Notes: generated from the letters alone by a model not told the origin. Positions 18,648 to 28,346 are shown, numbered from the stretch's first letter. The stretch is DNA of 64,000 nucleotides from CAWFGW01 sp963815495 (GCA_963815495.1 CAWFGW010000015.1:62001-126000), one strand, 5' to 3'. Program-made: numbers and translations.

Positions 18648-20516
18648 ATGGAACAGTATATTTCACTATTCATCATTATTCCATTATTTGGGTTCTTAGC
18701 TAATACGCTTACGTCTAAAGATGATGAAGTTCGTTTATCTCAGGTGTCTTTTGTTACCATGGGGTTACAGTTTTTAGCTACACTGTTTTTCACTATTCGT
18801 TGGGCAATATCAGGCGCAGAGACACTTTACAAAAAACAAATTACACTGTTACGCTTCAATGAATTTGATGTATATATTGACTTTAAATATAACAGTTATA
18901 CTGCTGTATTTTTGTTAGTTGGAGCCTTCATTGCTTTTTTAATTACTGCTTATAGTCGCAATTATTTACATCGAGAGAAGGGTTTCAAGCGATTCTTTAC
19001 TACTATTCTTTTCTTTTATCTCGGATATAACACGATTGTACTTTCTGGTAACTTGACTACGATATTTGTAGGTTGGGAAATTGCTGGTATTTCATCGTTT
19101 TTGCTTATCGCCTATTATAGAAATAGATATATCCCAGTAAAAAATGCGATAAAGATATTTTCAATTTATCGGTTAGGGGATATTAGTATCATGTTGGCTA
19201 TGTGGCTCAGTCATCACATTTGGCATAAAAACATTAGTTTATTTGAATTTCAAAATACGGATCTTGTTACAAGCCATATCAATAATCACACAGGCACTGC
19301 CATCGGTTTTTCACTGTGTATATTTGTAGCTGCGGCTATTAAGTCAGCACAATTTCCTTTTTCAGCCTGGCTTTCCCGAGCCATGGAAGGACCAACCCCA
19401 TCAAGTGCTATTTTCTATAGCTCACTAGCTGTACATTTAGGTGTATTAGTATTATTAAGGACATATGAGTTTTGGAGCCATGTGCCTTATATGACGTGGG
19501 TTTTAATCGCACTTGGCGGAATTACCTTTTTACTTGGCACCATAACTTCTCGAATTCAACCTTCCATAAAAGGACAAATTGCTTACTCGGTAGTAGCTCA
19601 AGTCGGTCTTATGTTTATTGAAGTGGCCTTGGGTTGGCATACCTTAGTCGTAATTCACTTTGCGAGCCACGCCATGCTTAGAAGTTATCAGTTACTAATT
19701 TCTCCCTCTATCGTAAGTTATTCAATTAAAGAACAGTTTTACAATTTCACTCCAGTGAAAAGGTTAGAATTACCTCCCTTTTTAAGAAATCTTAGTAACT
19801 CAATTTACATTTTGAGTTTAAATGAGTGGTATATGGATGGTTTGATGTATAAAATGGTATGGGGTCCATTCAAATGGATGGGGCAACTCTTGCAGCATAT
19901 TCCAAAAATATACCTTTTAAACTTTCTCAAAATGCTTGTGTTTACGCTACCTATTTTGGTTCTAGCAATGAGAAAAAACATAATTAATTTGCCCGTCTAC
20001 CCTATTGTACTGTGCATTGTAATCATAGCTTTTGCGACTATTCTTTTAGTATTTACCGAAAAAGAAAAAGTAATTAATGCCTGGATTAAAATCGCCTTTT
20101 TTCATCTTTTGATTGTTTATGCGATGTATTTACATGGTATGACCGTATATGACCTGAGTTTCTATTTTGGAGGAGTGACCATTGCTTACATCCTTGGTCA
20201 GCTTGCAATCGACACCATTCGTAAAAAAGAAAAAACAATATCTTTGCATGGTTATCAAGGCCATTGTTATGAATACCCTACAACAGAATTTTTGTTTCTA
20301 ACCTCTGCACTTGGTTTAATGGGCTTTCCAATCACCTCAGCATTTCTTGGTTGTGAGTTGATATTGAGTGGTGTGCATAATGGAGAATATTTTTTATTAG
20401 GGGTGCTGCTTCTGTCATTTTTGGTGAATGGTTTGTCAATGATTCGAATTTACACACGAATATTTCTTGGTCCGCATGTAAAAACCTATCACGAATCCGC
20501 TAGAAAGACCTCATAA
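18648..20516 (+). CDS. dabB: DabB, proton-conducting membrane subunit (NuoL/MrpA-like)
   Basis: The 622-residue polytopic membrane protein belongs to the proton-conducting antiporter family. Diagnostic is KSAQFPFSAWLSRAMEGPTP, where the lysine and the helix-breaking FPF line the ion path, followed by SSAIFYSSLAVHLGVLVLLR. It couples the cation gradient to CO2 hydration by DabA. I chose the ATG at 18648, 7 bases after dabA's stop, over an in-frame upstream start at 18591 that would overlap dabA by 50 bases. It is somewhat longer than minimal DabB proteins. Confidence 0.9.
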   Translation: MEQYISLFIIIPLFGFLANTLTSKDDEVRLSQVSFVTMGLQFLATLFFTIRWAISGAETLYKKQITLLRFNEFDVYIDFKYNSYTAVFLLVGAFIAFLITAYSRNYLHREKGFKRFFTTILFFYLGYNTIVLSGNLTTIFVGWEIAGISSFLLIAYYRNRYIPVKNAIKIFSIYRLGDISIMLAMWLSHHIWHKNISLFEFQNTDLVTSHINNHTGTAIGFSLCIFVAAAIKSAQFPFSAWLSRAMEGPTPSSAIFYSSLAVHLGVLVLLRTYEFWSHVPYMTWVLIALGGITFLLGTITSRIQPSIKGQIAYSVVAQVGLMFIEVALGWHTLVVIHFASHAMLRSYQLLISPSIVSYSIKEQFYNFTPVKRLELPPFLRNLSNSIYILSLNEWYMDGLMYKMVWGPFKWMGQLLQHIPKIYLLNFLKMLVFTLPILVLAMRKNIINLPVYPIVLCIVIIAFATILLVFTEKEKVINAWIKIAFFHLLIVYAMYLHGMTVYDLSFYFGGVTIAYILGQLAIDTIRKKEKTISLHGYQGHCYEYPTTEFLFLTSALGLMGFPITSAFLGCELILSGVHNGEYFLLGVLLLSFLVNGLSMIRIYTRIFLGPHVKTYHESARKTS

Positions 20517-20622
20517 GGCTCCTTAATCTTTTAAAGCAAGCCAATTAATAAAATTTCTAAAAATTGGTAGTTTCAACATTGATTTTTTTGTTAATTAGCA
20601 AACTAACTGAGTTGAGAAAAGA

Positions 20623-21261
20623 ATGGCAGAATTAATAAAAGAGTTAATAGAAGGAAATATAAAGTGGGTAGAAGATATTAACAAAAAACACCCTGATTTT
20701 TTTGAAAATTTATCAAAAGCGCAAACTCCCCAATACCTCTGGATTGGTTGTTCTGATAGTCGTGTGCCTGCAACAGAAATTACGAACGCGATGCCTGGCT
20801 CTATTTTCGTACAAAGGAATATTGCAAATATGGTAGTTCATACGGATTCGAATTTATTAAGTGTGGTTTACTATGCAGTAAAAGTTTTGAAAGTAAAACA
20901 CATTATTGTTTGTGGTCACTATGGTTGTGGTGGTGTTAAAGCGGCAATGGGCAATCAATCATTTGGCTTTTTAGACAACTGGTTGATGAATATCAAAGAT
21001 GTTTATCGTTTACACAGTGCTGAACTGGATGCAGAAAAAAACGAAGACAAACGATTTGATCGTTTTGTGGAACTGAATATCCTAGAACAGGTCACTAACT
21101 TAGGTAAGGTATCATTTATCCAAGAAGAATGGAATAATGGTGAGTACCCATACATACATGGCTGGGTGTATGATTTGAAAAACGGACTTATCAAAGATTT
21201 GAAACAATCGATTAATTCTAATGAAGATTTAGATTCAGTATTTAGATATGATGAAGCATAG
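20623..21261 (+). CDS. can: Beta-class carbonic anhydrase
   Basis: The 212-residue enzyme interconverts CO2 and bicarbonate. Zinc ligands and the Asp/Arg dyad are visible: Cys43, Asp45 and Arg47 in GCSDSR, and His99 and Cys102 in CGHYGCGG. It begins 107 bases after dabB on the same strand. The DAB pump would load the cytoplasm with bicarbonate, and this enzyme would make CO2 or keep the pools in balance. Substrate and class are secure; co-regulation with dabAB is inferred from position. Confidence 0.93.
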   Translation: MAELIKELIEGNIKWVEDINKKHPDFFENLSKAQTPQYLWIGCSDSRVPATEITNAMPGSIFVQRNIANMVVHTDSNLLSVVYYAVKVLKVKHIIVCGHYGCGGVKAAMGNQSFGFLDNWLMNIKDVYRLHSAELDAEKNEDKRFDRFVELNILEQVTNLGKVSFIQEEWNNGEYPYIHGWVYDLKNGLIKDLKQSINSNEDLDSVFRYDEA

Positions 21262-21288
21262 TTTTAATTTTACAGTTAAAACTACTAC

Positions 21289-21747
21289 ATGACACTTACT
21301 GTCTTTGACGATCACTACTTTATGAAAGAAGCCTTTAAAGAAGCTCAAAAAGCTTTTGAAAAAGGTGAGATTCCTGTAGGAGCAGTTATCGTTTGTAGAA
21401 ATAAAATAATAGCTCGGGCGCACAATGAAACGGAGCGGCTCACTGATGTAACTGCTCATGCCGAAATGGTAGCAATCACTTCCGCTGCAAATGCTCTTGG
21501 AGGTAAGTATTTACATGAATGCACCTTATTTATTACGTTAGAGCCCTGTGTTATGTGTGCTGGAGCCTTAGCGTGGAGTCAAATTGAAAAAGTAGTTATT
21601 GGTGCGCCTGACCTTGACCGTGGCTTTCTCCGATTATCAGAAAATATTCTTCACCCGAAAACCACAGTAGTACAAGGCTTAATGAAAGATGAATGCTCAG
21701 CGATTGTACTTGATTTTTTTAAAACCTTGAGAAAAAATAAATCATGA
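21289..21747 (+). CDS. tadA: tRNA-specific adenosine deaminase
   Basis: The 152-residue zinc deaminase makes inosine at the wobble position of tRNA-Arg(ACG). The catalytic motifs are HAE (His57, Glu59) and PCVMC (Cys87, Cys90), with the TadA-type context LEPCVMCAGALAWSQI. I kept the ATG at 21289, since the extra ten residues before FMKEAF match the family's usual N-terminus. It lies 27 bases after the carbonic anhydrase gene. Confidence 0.92.
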   Translation: MTLTVFDDHYFMKEAFKEAQKAFEKGEIPVGAVIVCRNKIIARAHNETERLTDVTAHAEMVAITSAANALGGKYLHECTLFITLEPCVMCAGALAWSQIEKVVIGAPDLDRGFLRLSENILHPKTTVVQGLMKDECSAIVLDFFKTLRKNKS

Positions 21748-21864
21748 AATACTATTGTTACGATTCTTTTCTTTAAAACAGAGTTTTCCTTTGGTCACAA
21801 AACAGTTTCTCCTATTTTTATGTTGTTACTTGAAATAGATTGTTAAACCTAAAATTTTATAAAA

Positions 21865-22473
21865 ATGGCTTTTGAATTACCAAAGTTGCCTTATGCAACC
21901 AATGCACTAGAACCACATATTGATGCTAAAACGATGGAGATCCATCACGATAAACACCATGCTGCTTACACAAGTAAGTTGAACGATGCTATTGAAGGAA
22001 CACCTTTAGCAGGCAAGCCAATCGAAGAGATTATGACTGGCTTAGACCTAAAAAATTCTGCAGTAAGAAATAATGGCGGTGGTTTTTACAACCACAACTT
22101 GTTTTGGACTGTGATGTCTCCTGACGGAGGAGGAAAACCATCAGGAGAATTAGCATCAGCAATTGATGCCGCATTTGGTTCTTTTGATGCATTTAAAGAA
22201 AAATTTTCCAATGCAGCAGCTACACAATTTGGTTCTGGTTGGGCTTGGTTATGTGTTCATAAAGGAGGTAAAGTAGATGTATGTTCTACTCCAAACCAAG
22301 ACAACCCATTAATGCCAGGTGTCGGTTGTGGTGGATTCCCTATCTTAGGTTTAGATGTGTGGGAGCATGCCTATTACTTAAACTACCAAAACAAACGACC
22401 TGATTACGTTGCTGCCTTTTTCAACGTTATTAACTGGACGAAAGTGAGTGAACTTTACGCTGCGAATAAATAA
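21865..22473 (+). CDS. Superoxide dismutase (Mn/Fe family)
   Basis: The 202-residue cytoplasmic enzyme converts superoxide to O2 and H2O2. Metal ligands are His27 (in IHHDKHH), His77 (YNHNLFW), Asp164 and His168 (LDVWEHAY). The GGG-x-x-NH-x-x-FW pattern and NQDNPL resemble the Mn-type more than the Fe-type, but metal choice cannot be settled from sequence. A strong terminator follows at once. Confidence 0.94.
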   Translation: MAFELPKLPYATNALEPHIDAKTMEIHHDKHHAAYTSKLNDAIEGTPLAGKPIEEIMTGLDLKNSAVRNNGGGFYNHNLFWTVMSPDGGGKPSGELASAIDAAFGSFDAFKEKFSNAAATQFGSGWAWLCVHKGGKVDVCSTPNQDNPLMPGVGCGGFPILGLDVWEHAYYLNYQNKRPDYVAAFFNVINWTKVSELYAANK

Positions 22474-22499
22474 TTCAAAACTTCTTAAGAAAAATAATT

Positions 22500-22533
22500 A
22501 CGCACAATGTATTACTACATTGTGCGTTTTTTT
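22500..22533 (+). terminator. Rho-independent terminator of the sod gene
   Basis: A perfect 12-bp stem (ACGCACAATGTA at 22500-22511 with its complement at 22516-22527), a TTAC loop and a run of seven T form a textbook intrinsic terminator 27 bases after the sod stop codon. Confidence 0.93.
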
Positions 22534-22863
22534 ATGCTTTTACAGTACCCTTCACAGAAAATATTTCAACGATTATATTAGCAGCATCCCTAATATAAAT
22601 GACAAACGAATTATATCCAACCCAAAAGTTTTAGCCGTTAGACACGTTGGAATCCAAAATGGCACTTGGCTAATATAGTTGCCGTAGTATTACTAAACAA
22701 TCCAGCGTGTGGCATGGCTTCTAGTATTTACAGTTTAATTATTTTTTATCTGGGGGTCTTTTTATTTTTCGCAAACAAAAACAGGCTAATAATACGTTCA
22801 CTTTTTAAAAAAAGATAACTATCAATATTAAAAACATCCGAATTCTTTATTTGTTATTCCCTT
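22534..22863. other. Intergenic region without a recognisable gene
   Basis: About 330 bases between the sod terminator and the FAD oxidoreductase. An open frame of 76 codons overlapping the end of sod has no start context, runs through the terminator hairpin and has no coding look. No tRNA, repeat or convincing promoter was seen; TTTATTTG at about 22847 is a weak -7-like box. Confidence 0.6.
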
Positions 22864-24078
22864 ATGAATAATAAAAAAATTATTGTTGTAGGCGCAGGGA
22901 TAACTGGCTTAGTAGCAGCAATTGAACTAGAAAAACAGGGTTACTCTCCCTTTGTAATTGATAAAAACAATGTGGTGGGTGGAAGACTGGCAACAGCGTT
23001 TCATGAAGGTGTACCGCTAGACATAGGTTTCCAGGTTTTGCTTACTGCATATCCCGAAGCTAAGAGATATCTTAATTATTCTTCACTCAATTTAAAATAC
23101 TTTTTACCTGGTGCTGTAATCCATCATGAAAATAAAAAAACACTTTGGGGTGACCCGTTGAGAAACTTTTTTTTCCTAAAAGACACGCTACTCTCCAATA
23201 CAGGTAACGTCATTGACAAATTGAAAATCTTTATATTACAGCGACAGCTTAAGTCTAAGTCACTTGAACGAATTTTCAAAAAGGAAGAAACTACAACCAT
23301 TGACTACCTATATAGATTCGGTTTTTCAGAAACAGTCATCAATAATTTCTTTCAGCCATTTTTTGCAGGCATCTATTTAGAAGAAGCACTCACTACCTCC
23401 AGTCGTTTATTTGAATTTGTATTTAAAATGTTTGCCGAAGGTCACGCTGCAATCCCTGCCAAAGGAATACAAGCAATTGCTGAACAACTAAAAAATCAAC
23501 TTACTCAAACAAAGTTTATGTTAGCTACTGAAGTAAAAACCATCTCGTCAAAACAGCTAATTTTAGCTTCTGGTAAGAAAGTAGCTTTCGATAAATGTAT
23601 CTATACGATCCCAACAGAATTTGATCACGTCAAGTGGAAATCGTGCGAAAATCTTTATTTTGAAATCGAAAAACAAAAAGAGGAATTGAACATAATTGGC
23701 TTATTCACTCATCAAAATAAGTTAGTGAATAACTATCATTTTGTTACAAGCCTTTATCCCCACGCTGAAAAATCAATCATTTCAGTAACCATTATTAAAC
23801 ACCATCAACACACCGATTCGGACCTTATTCAACTGGTAAAAGAAGAACTCCATAATCAGTTAGGCTTGACAAACCTACAACTTATCAAACACTATCGCAT
23901 CCCCAAAGCATTACCACAAATCACGAATTTAAAGTATAAACCTAAAAAACTGCGAGTAGAAAACGATGTCATTTACACGGGCGACTATACCGTTCAGGGT
24001 TCCATTAACTCCGCAATGTTAGCAGGTAAAAGAGCTGTAGAACTAGCCTGTAACAACCTCTCTCTAATAATAAATTAA
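22864..24078 (+). CDS. FAD-dependent amine-oxidase/phytoene-desaturase-like oxidoreductase
   Basis: The 404-residue protein starts with an FAD-binding Rossmann fold, IIVVGAGITGLVAAIELEKQG, then the GG-motif VVGGRLAT and DIGFQ. The C-terminal FAD motif (YTGDYTVQGSINSAMLAGK) is intact. This is the NAD(P)/FAD-dependent oxidoreductase superfamily that includes protoporphyrinogen oxidases, carotenoid desaturases and monoamine oxidases. The substrate is unknown, and there are no carotenoid or haem genes nearby. It converges on the lipoprotein gene five bases away. Confidence 0.8.
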   Translation: MNNKKIIVVGAGITGLVAAIELEKQGYSPFVIDKNNVVGGRLATAFHEGVPLDIGFQVLLTAYPEAKRYLNYSSLNLKYFLPGAVIHHENKKTLWGDPLRNFFFLKDTLLSNTGNVIDKLKIFILQRQLKSKSLERIFKKEETTTIDYLYRFGFSETVINNFFQPFFAGIYLEEALTTSSRLFEFVFKMFAEGHAAIPAKGIQAIAEQLKNQLTQTKFMLATEVKTISSKQLILASGKKVAFDKCIYTIPTEFDHVKWKSCENLYFEIEKQKEELNIIGLFTHQNKLVNNYHFVTSLYPHAEKSIISVTIIKHHQHTDSDLIQLVKEELHNQLGLTNLQLIKHYRIPKALPQITNLKYKPKKLRVENDVIYTGDYTVQGSINSAMLAGKRAVELACNNLSLIIN

Positions 24079-24083
24079 AACAA

Positions 24084-24833
24084 TTATTCAACTAGAATAA
24101 AATCTGTTGGGATATCAAATCGTGTATTTACTTCTTCTATAAATTTGAAGTTGTTTATAGAAGCTTCTCCGAGCTGTCGCGTTAACCCGTCTTTTTCAGT
24201 CCACTCCCAAAACTTCCATTGATGTGCCAAAGGGACTCCATTAACCGCTTGATATTTTTTATATTGAATAGCATGAGGGTCTTCTTCTGCTGCTTCTTTA
24301 GTTTTATTTGCTGTTACAATATAGGCTGCCGCTTCTATTTGTTTTGTTTGAGGATCGACATACACTACATACCAGTCATCTGGAGCATCGCCTGTACCAG
24401 ATTTAAAAGTGAGTTTTTGAGTGAGGAAAAGGGAATCATTTAATTTTTTTGAAGGGAAGTCGGTCCAAACTGTGCCTTCATCATTTAATTTATAAGGAAA
24501 CAAGAAAAAATAAGACCACGTGTAAGCATCAAACCGAACATTTTTTTGGTTGGCCATTTCTGGAGAACAAAACACACGATCACCATGGTAAACAATCTTA
24601 TTCCCATCAGCCAACTCCATCAACCCTTTGTTGGAATTGGTGAGTAAAGTCATTTTTGCATCGAGTCGCTCCTTTCCTCCAAACTCCAGAATGATATCAA
24701 AGGATATGGCTTTGTGTGACAAAAAAGTTTCTTTTTCATGTGCTAGCTCAACGGATTCGGTAAATCCATGTTCACGCTGTTCACAAGCCAACAACATTAT
24801 GATAATGAAAAAAGGAAAGATGAATGATTTCAT
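24084..24833 (-). CDS. Lipoprotein resembling the DUF6503 type
   Basis: The 249-residue protein has a lipoprotein signal with lipobox MLLAC (Cys about 16). The mature part has a LolA-like beta pattern (SFDIILEFGGKERLDAKMTLLTNSNKG) and conserved-looking DAYTWSYFFLFPYKL and DDWYVVYVDP blocks, which I associate with DUF6503 proteins of Bacteroidota. The function is unknown. Its ATG overlaps the upstream gene's TGA (ATGA), so it is translated with the hydrolase-OsmC gene. Confidence 0.6.
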   Translation of the reverse strand: MKSFIFPFFIIIMLLACEQREHGFTESVELAHEKETFLSHKAISFDIILEFGGKERLDAKMTLLTNSNKGLMELADGNKIVYHGDRVFCSPEMANQKNVRFDAYTWSYFFLFPYKLNDEGTVWTDFPSKKLNDSLFLTQKLTFKSGTGDAPDDWYVVYVDPQTKQIEAAAYIVTANKTKEAAEEDPHAIQYKKYQAVNGVPLAHQWKFWEWTEKDGLTRQLGEASINNFKFIEEVNTRFDIPTDFILVE

Positions 24834-26044
24834 TTAATTAATTCAGTTTTGATTTCGGTTGGACTATGTAGCGTATTGTGCACAGGACATTTATCAGCAA
24901 TTTCTAAGAGTCGTGCTCGTTGTGTTTTATCAAGATTTCCTTTGAGTTCAATGAGTCGCTCTATTTTATCAATTTGTTCTTTTTTTTCAGCGGTAGCTTT
25001 TCCATCAACACTGTGTTCTCGGCTATGACTCAAATGCACTTTTACTTCCTCGAGCGGCCATTTTTTTCGATTGGCATACATCCGTAAAGTTATAGCTGTA
25101 CAACTACCAAGGGATGCTAATAATAAGTCATAAGGAGTTTGTCCTAAATCACTGCCTCCAAGATTTGCTGGTTCATCGGCAACAATTGTATGTTTTCCAT
25201 TAGTAATTTCAGTAGTATATTCTTCATTTTCAATTCGTACAAGTACTTCTTTTAAGAGTTTAGGCTCCTCTTTTTCTGGAATCGTCAGATAACGGTCTGC
25301 CCAACTAGCGATTACACTACCAACATAGGTAGCATCCGCTTTATTGGTCAATAGATGATCTGCACCATCTAAGGAAATAAAGCTTTTAGGATGTTTTGCA
25401 AATTCATATATCTCCTTTGCATTTTCAATACTTACCGTACTATCCTGCGGTGAATGTAATACCAAAAGCGGCTTTTTAAAGTGGCTTAGCCTTTCTGCTA
25501 GTTTTGCACTGTTGATATCATCTAGAAACTGTTTTTTGATGGTAAAAGGTCTGCCTCCAATGGATACTTTGGCTATACCCGCTTTTTCAATTTCTTGTAA
25601 ATTAGTTTCAAATAAGTTTTGGACGTGATTTGGAGAAGATGGTGCTCCAATTGTAGCAACTGCTTGAACAGATGAAATAAGGTCTGAAGCTACTAGAACT
25701 GCTGCTCCACCTAATGAATGACCCACAAGCAATTTGGGAGCTTTAAACTGTTCTTCAAGAAATTCAGCTGCGGCTATTAAATCATCAACATTAGAACTAA
25801 AGTTTGTGTCGGAAAAGTCTCCATCGCTTTGACCTAAACCTGTAAAATCAAAACTTAAAACAGCAAATCCATCACGTGTCAATGCCTTAACGACCTGCTT
25901 TACAGCATTAAAATTTTTGTTACAAGTAAAACAATGGGCAAATAACGCATAGGCTTTAGGCTGTTGATTTAATGGAACCTCCAGCAACGCGGATAACTCA
26001 AACCCATTTTTATTTTTAAAAGTAATTTTTTGAATCGATGACAT
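24830..26044 (-). CDS. Alpha/beta-hydrolase fused to OsmC-family peroxiredoxin-like domain
   Basis: The 404-residue fusion has an N-terminal alpha/beta hydrolase (about 1-255) with nucleophile elbow VGHSLGGAAVL, Asp near LHSPQDSTVS and His in DGADHLL. The C-terminal OsmC/Ohr domain (about 265-400) has the two thiol cysteines, one in LGSCTAITLRMYA and one in KCPVHNTL. OsmC domains reduce organic hydroperoxides; the hydrolase might release peroxidised acyl groups for it, which is inference. The ATG at 26044 is preferred to the GTG two codons earlier. The fusion is known from other bacteria. Confidence 0.9.
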   Translation of the reverse strand: MSSIQKITFKNKNGFELSALLEVPLNQQPKAYALFAHCFTCNKNFNAVKQVVKALTRDGFAVLSFDFTGLGQSDGDFSDTNFSSNVDDLIAAAEFLEEQFKAPKLLVGHSLGGAAVLVASDLISSVQAVATIGAPSSPNHVQNLFETNLQEIEKAGIAKVSIGGRPFTIKKQFLDDINSAKLAERLSHFKKPLLVLHSPQDSTVSIENAKEIYEFAKHPKSFISLDGADHLLTNKADATYVGSVIASWADRYLTIPEKEEPKLLKEVLVRIENEEYTTEITNGKHTIVADEPANLGGSDLGQTPYDLLLASLGSCTAITLRMYANRKKWPLEEVKVHLSHSREHSVDGKATAEKKEQIDKIERLIELKGNLDKTQRARLLEIADKCPVHNTLHSPTEIKTELIK

Positions 26045-26318
26045 AACCACAACTTAGGAATCCATTTCGAGAATTAAAATTTTGTTCTAATAAATACTAC
26101 AAGAAGTTTTAATTAAGATAGAAACTATAAAGCTCTATTAAATCTGTTTTCGAATGATATAAGGTTGTTTCTAACGGTATTCACTCCTAACTAATTAAAA
26201 ATCAGCTTTAACTCTTTTAGTTTTAATTTACAAGAATTATTTTAAATTGTATCTTTTAAAACAAATCTAAGATGTTTTAGTGTATATAATATTTTTATGG
26301 GACAAGACAAATAACAAT

Positions 26319-26816
26319 ATGGACCAACTAATAGATTTTTTTGCATTATTATTTCAAACTGAAAGTTGGCCTCCTAGATGGCATTGTGGAGAATGGTCTG
26401 ACTTTCATGGCTGGCTGTTTATTTTTAGTGATATCATGATTTGGGTCGCTTATTTTGTGATTCCATTAATCCTCTTTTGGTTTACACAGAAAATACCTAA
26501 ACTGCCATTTCTGCCCATATTTGCATATTTTGCACTTTTCATTGTCTCATGTGGAGCAACACATTTCTTAGATGCCGTCATTTTCTGGTGGCCAGTTTAC
26601 AGATTGTTGGCGCTAGTCAAATTTATTACTGCCATTGCTAGCATGATGACTGTGTTTACTTTGATCAAAGATGTACCAAAAATCTTAAAGCTAAATCTTA
26701 ATATTAGTACTCATTCGCTTGAAAAAGAAAATAGAAGGCTCGAAAAAGAATTAAAATTAAAAGAGGGACAACTTGATGAGCTTGCTAAAGAGATGAAGTT
26801 ATTAAAACAAGGCTAA
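26319..26816 (+). CDS. Stand-alone ethylene-receptor-like membrane sensor domain
   Basis: The 165-residue protein has three transmembrane helices and a C-terminal coiled coil (about 130-165). The membrane part matches the N-terminal domain of plant ETR1 and bacterial ethylene-receptor-like kinases: an HC motif (RWHCGEW), SD near residue 38 (FIFSDIMIWVAYFVIPL) and CGATH with Cys78 and His82, which equal the Cu(I) ligands Cys65/His69 of ETR1. In known proteins this domain is fused to a GAF, PAS or kinase region; here it ends after the coiled coil, and the kinase is the next gene, one base away. The start at ATG 26319 is chosen over an in-frame upstream start at 26280. The ligand could be ethylene or another small molecule or redox cue; unproven. 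Confidence 0.83.
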   Translation: MDQLIDFFALLFQTESWPPRWHCGEWSDFHGWLFIFSDIMIWVAYFVIPLILFWFTQKIPKLPFLPIFAYFALFIVSCGATHFLDAVIFWWPVYRLLALVKFITAIASMMTVFTLIKDVPKILKLNLNISTHSLEKENRRLEKELKLKEGQLDELAKEMKLLKQG

Positions 26817-26817
26817 C

Positions 26818-28269
26818 ATGGTCATAAAAATCGCAGCCTTAATAGGTTATTTTTTCATATCGGGGACCATATTCATGCTTGATGTTTATGGTAATCAACA
26901 AATAGCTTTTGGTTGTTTGTACGTTTTTTTTGTGCTCTATTCTTGGATATCTCCTTTTCCAAAAGCTTCTATTTTCTTAGGTCTAACCAGTTCAACACTA
27001 ATTTTTGTTGCAATTCTAATTAACTATGATAGCGGACTAAATAACCTAACAGGTCTAAATATGCTTATCTCACATGCCGTTGTCTGGATTACGGTTTCGG
27101 TGGTATATTTGGCAAAACAAACGATTATAAATAGTGAGTTATCTCGATCGATTCTTGACACAGAAGTAAAAGAACGAACCTTTGAATTAAAACAACGTGA
27201 AAAAAGAATTCAATCTATGATTAACGTGATTCAAGGCTATGCAATTATTTTAATTGATAAAAATGGGTTTGTAATGACATGGAATGAAGGTCTCTGGAAA
27301 ATCTCCGAGTTTATTAAAGACGATGTTATTGGTAAACCGTTATCCATTTTTTATTCCGAAGAAGCACGAAAACAAAACCGTCCGTATCATTTGCTATTAG
27401 AGGCTGAAAAAAATGGTTTTGCTGTATATGAAGGGTTTCAAAATAAAAAATCTGGAAAACCTTTTTTTGCTGAAGTAACAATATCTGCAATCGTAGACTT
27501 ACAAAATAACATCACTGGTTATACTCATGTTACCCGTGATTTAACAGAAAAGCGCAAGCTCGAAGTTTCCAGAAAAAAACAACGCGAACTAGAAATTCAA
27601 AATGAGGAATTAGAAAAATTTGCCTTCTACACTTCGCATGATTTACAAGAACCCCTTTTAACGGTAGAAAGCTTTGTAGATGTAATTTTAAAAGATTATA
27701 AAAATGTGTTAGATGATACTGGAAAAGAGTATTTGAATATACTTTCAAACTCCGTGATGAAAATGCGTAATATCATTAAGGAACTTTTAATTTACGCTCA
27801 TCTGGGCAATCAAACAGACAAACAAAACGTAAAACTTCAAGAGGTAGTAAATTCCGTTTTAGAGGTGATAAAATCCACTATTCAAAATAGTCATGCACAA
27901 ATACAAGCGAACAATTTACCAACTGTGTATGGCAATAAGGTACTTCTACAACAGGTCATACAAAACCTCATCGCTAATGCCATTAAGTTTCACGAAAAAA
28001 AAGCAACCCCTATAATAAAAATTTACGCAGAAGAGGAAGCTAATAGACATAAAATCACTGTGGAAGATAACGGAATTGGAATTGATAGTAAGTTTCACGA
28101 AAAAATTTTTCAACCTTTTAACCGACTTCATGCCGAACACAAATTTTCTGGTACAGGCATTGGTCTTGCACAATGCAAGCGAATTGTGCAACTTCATGGA
28201 GGTGAAATTGGGTTAAAGTCGGTGCCTGGTAAAGGCACTTCTTTCACTTTTTTTCTACCAAAGTTTTAA
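26818..28269 (+). CDS. Membrane PAS sensor histidine kinase
   Basis: The 483-residue protein has four or so N-terminal transmembrane segments (about 1-100), a coiled coil, a PAS domain (about 130-245; GYAIILIDKNGFVMTWNEG) and a phytochrome-type HisKA (FAFYTSHDLQEPL, His274). The HATPase domain (about 370-480) has N-box NLIANAIKFHEK, G1 DNGIGID and G2 GTGIGLAQCKRIV. All kinase motifs are intact. The single-base gap to the ethylene-sensor gene and the three-gene order imply that the sensor works in trans with this kinase. Its own membrane part is not an ethylene-type domain. Confidence 0.9.
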   Translation: MVIKIAALIGYFFISGTIFMLDVYGNQQIAFGCLYVFFVLYSWISPFPKASIFLGLTSSTLIFVAILINYDSGLNNLTGLNMLISHAVVWITVSVVYLAKQTIINSELSRSILDTEVKERTFELKQREKRIQSMINVIQGYAIILIDKNGFVMTWNEGLWKISEFIKDDVIGKPLSIFYSEEARKQNRPYHLLLEAEKNGFAVYEGFQNKKSGKPFFAEVTISAIVDLQNNITGYTHVTRDLTEKRKLEVSRKKQRELEIQNEELEKFAFYTSHDLQEPLLTVESFVDVILKDYKNVLDDTGKEYLNILSNSVMKMRNIIKELLIYAHLGNQTDKQNVKLQEVVNSVLEVIKSTIQNSHAQIQANNLPTVYGNKVLLQQVIQNLIANAIKFHEKKATPIIKIYAEEEANRHKITVEDNGIGIDSKFHEKIFQPFNRLHAEHKFSGTGIGLAQCKRIVQLHGGEIGLKSVPGKGTSFTFFLPKF

Positions 28270-28346
28270 TTAAGTAATTGAAAATGAACAGTTTTTTTTA
28301 TAGGTTTAAACACTAATTATTTAAAATTTTTAATCAATGTACAGTT

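Noticed and set aside
22448..22678. 76-codon frame overlapping the end of sod
   Set aside because: It reads through the strong sod terminator, has no promoter or start context and no protein-like composition.
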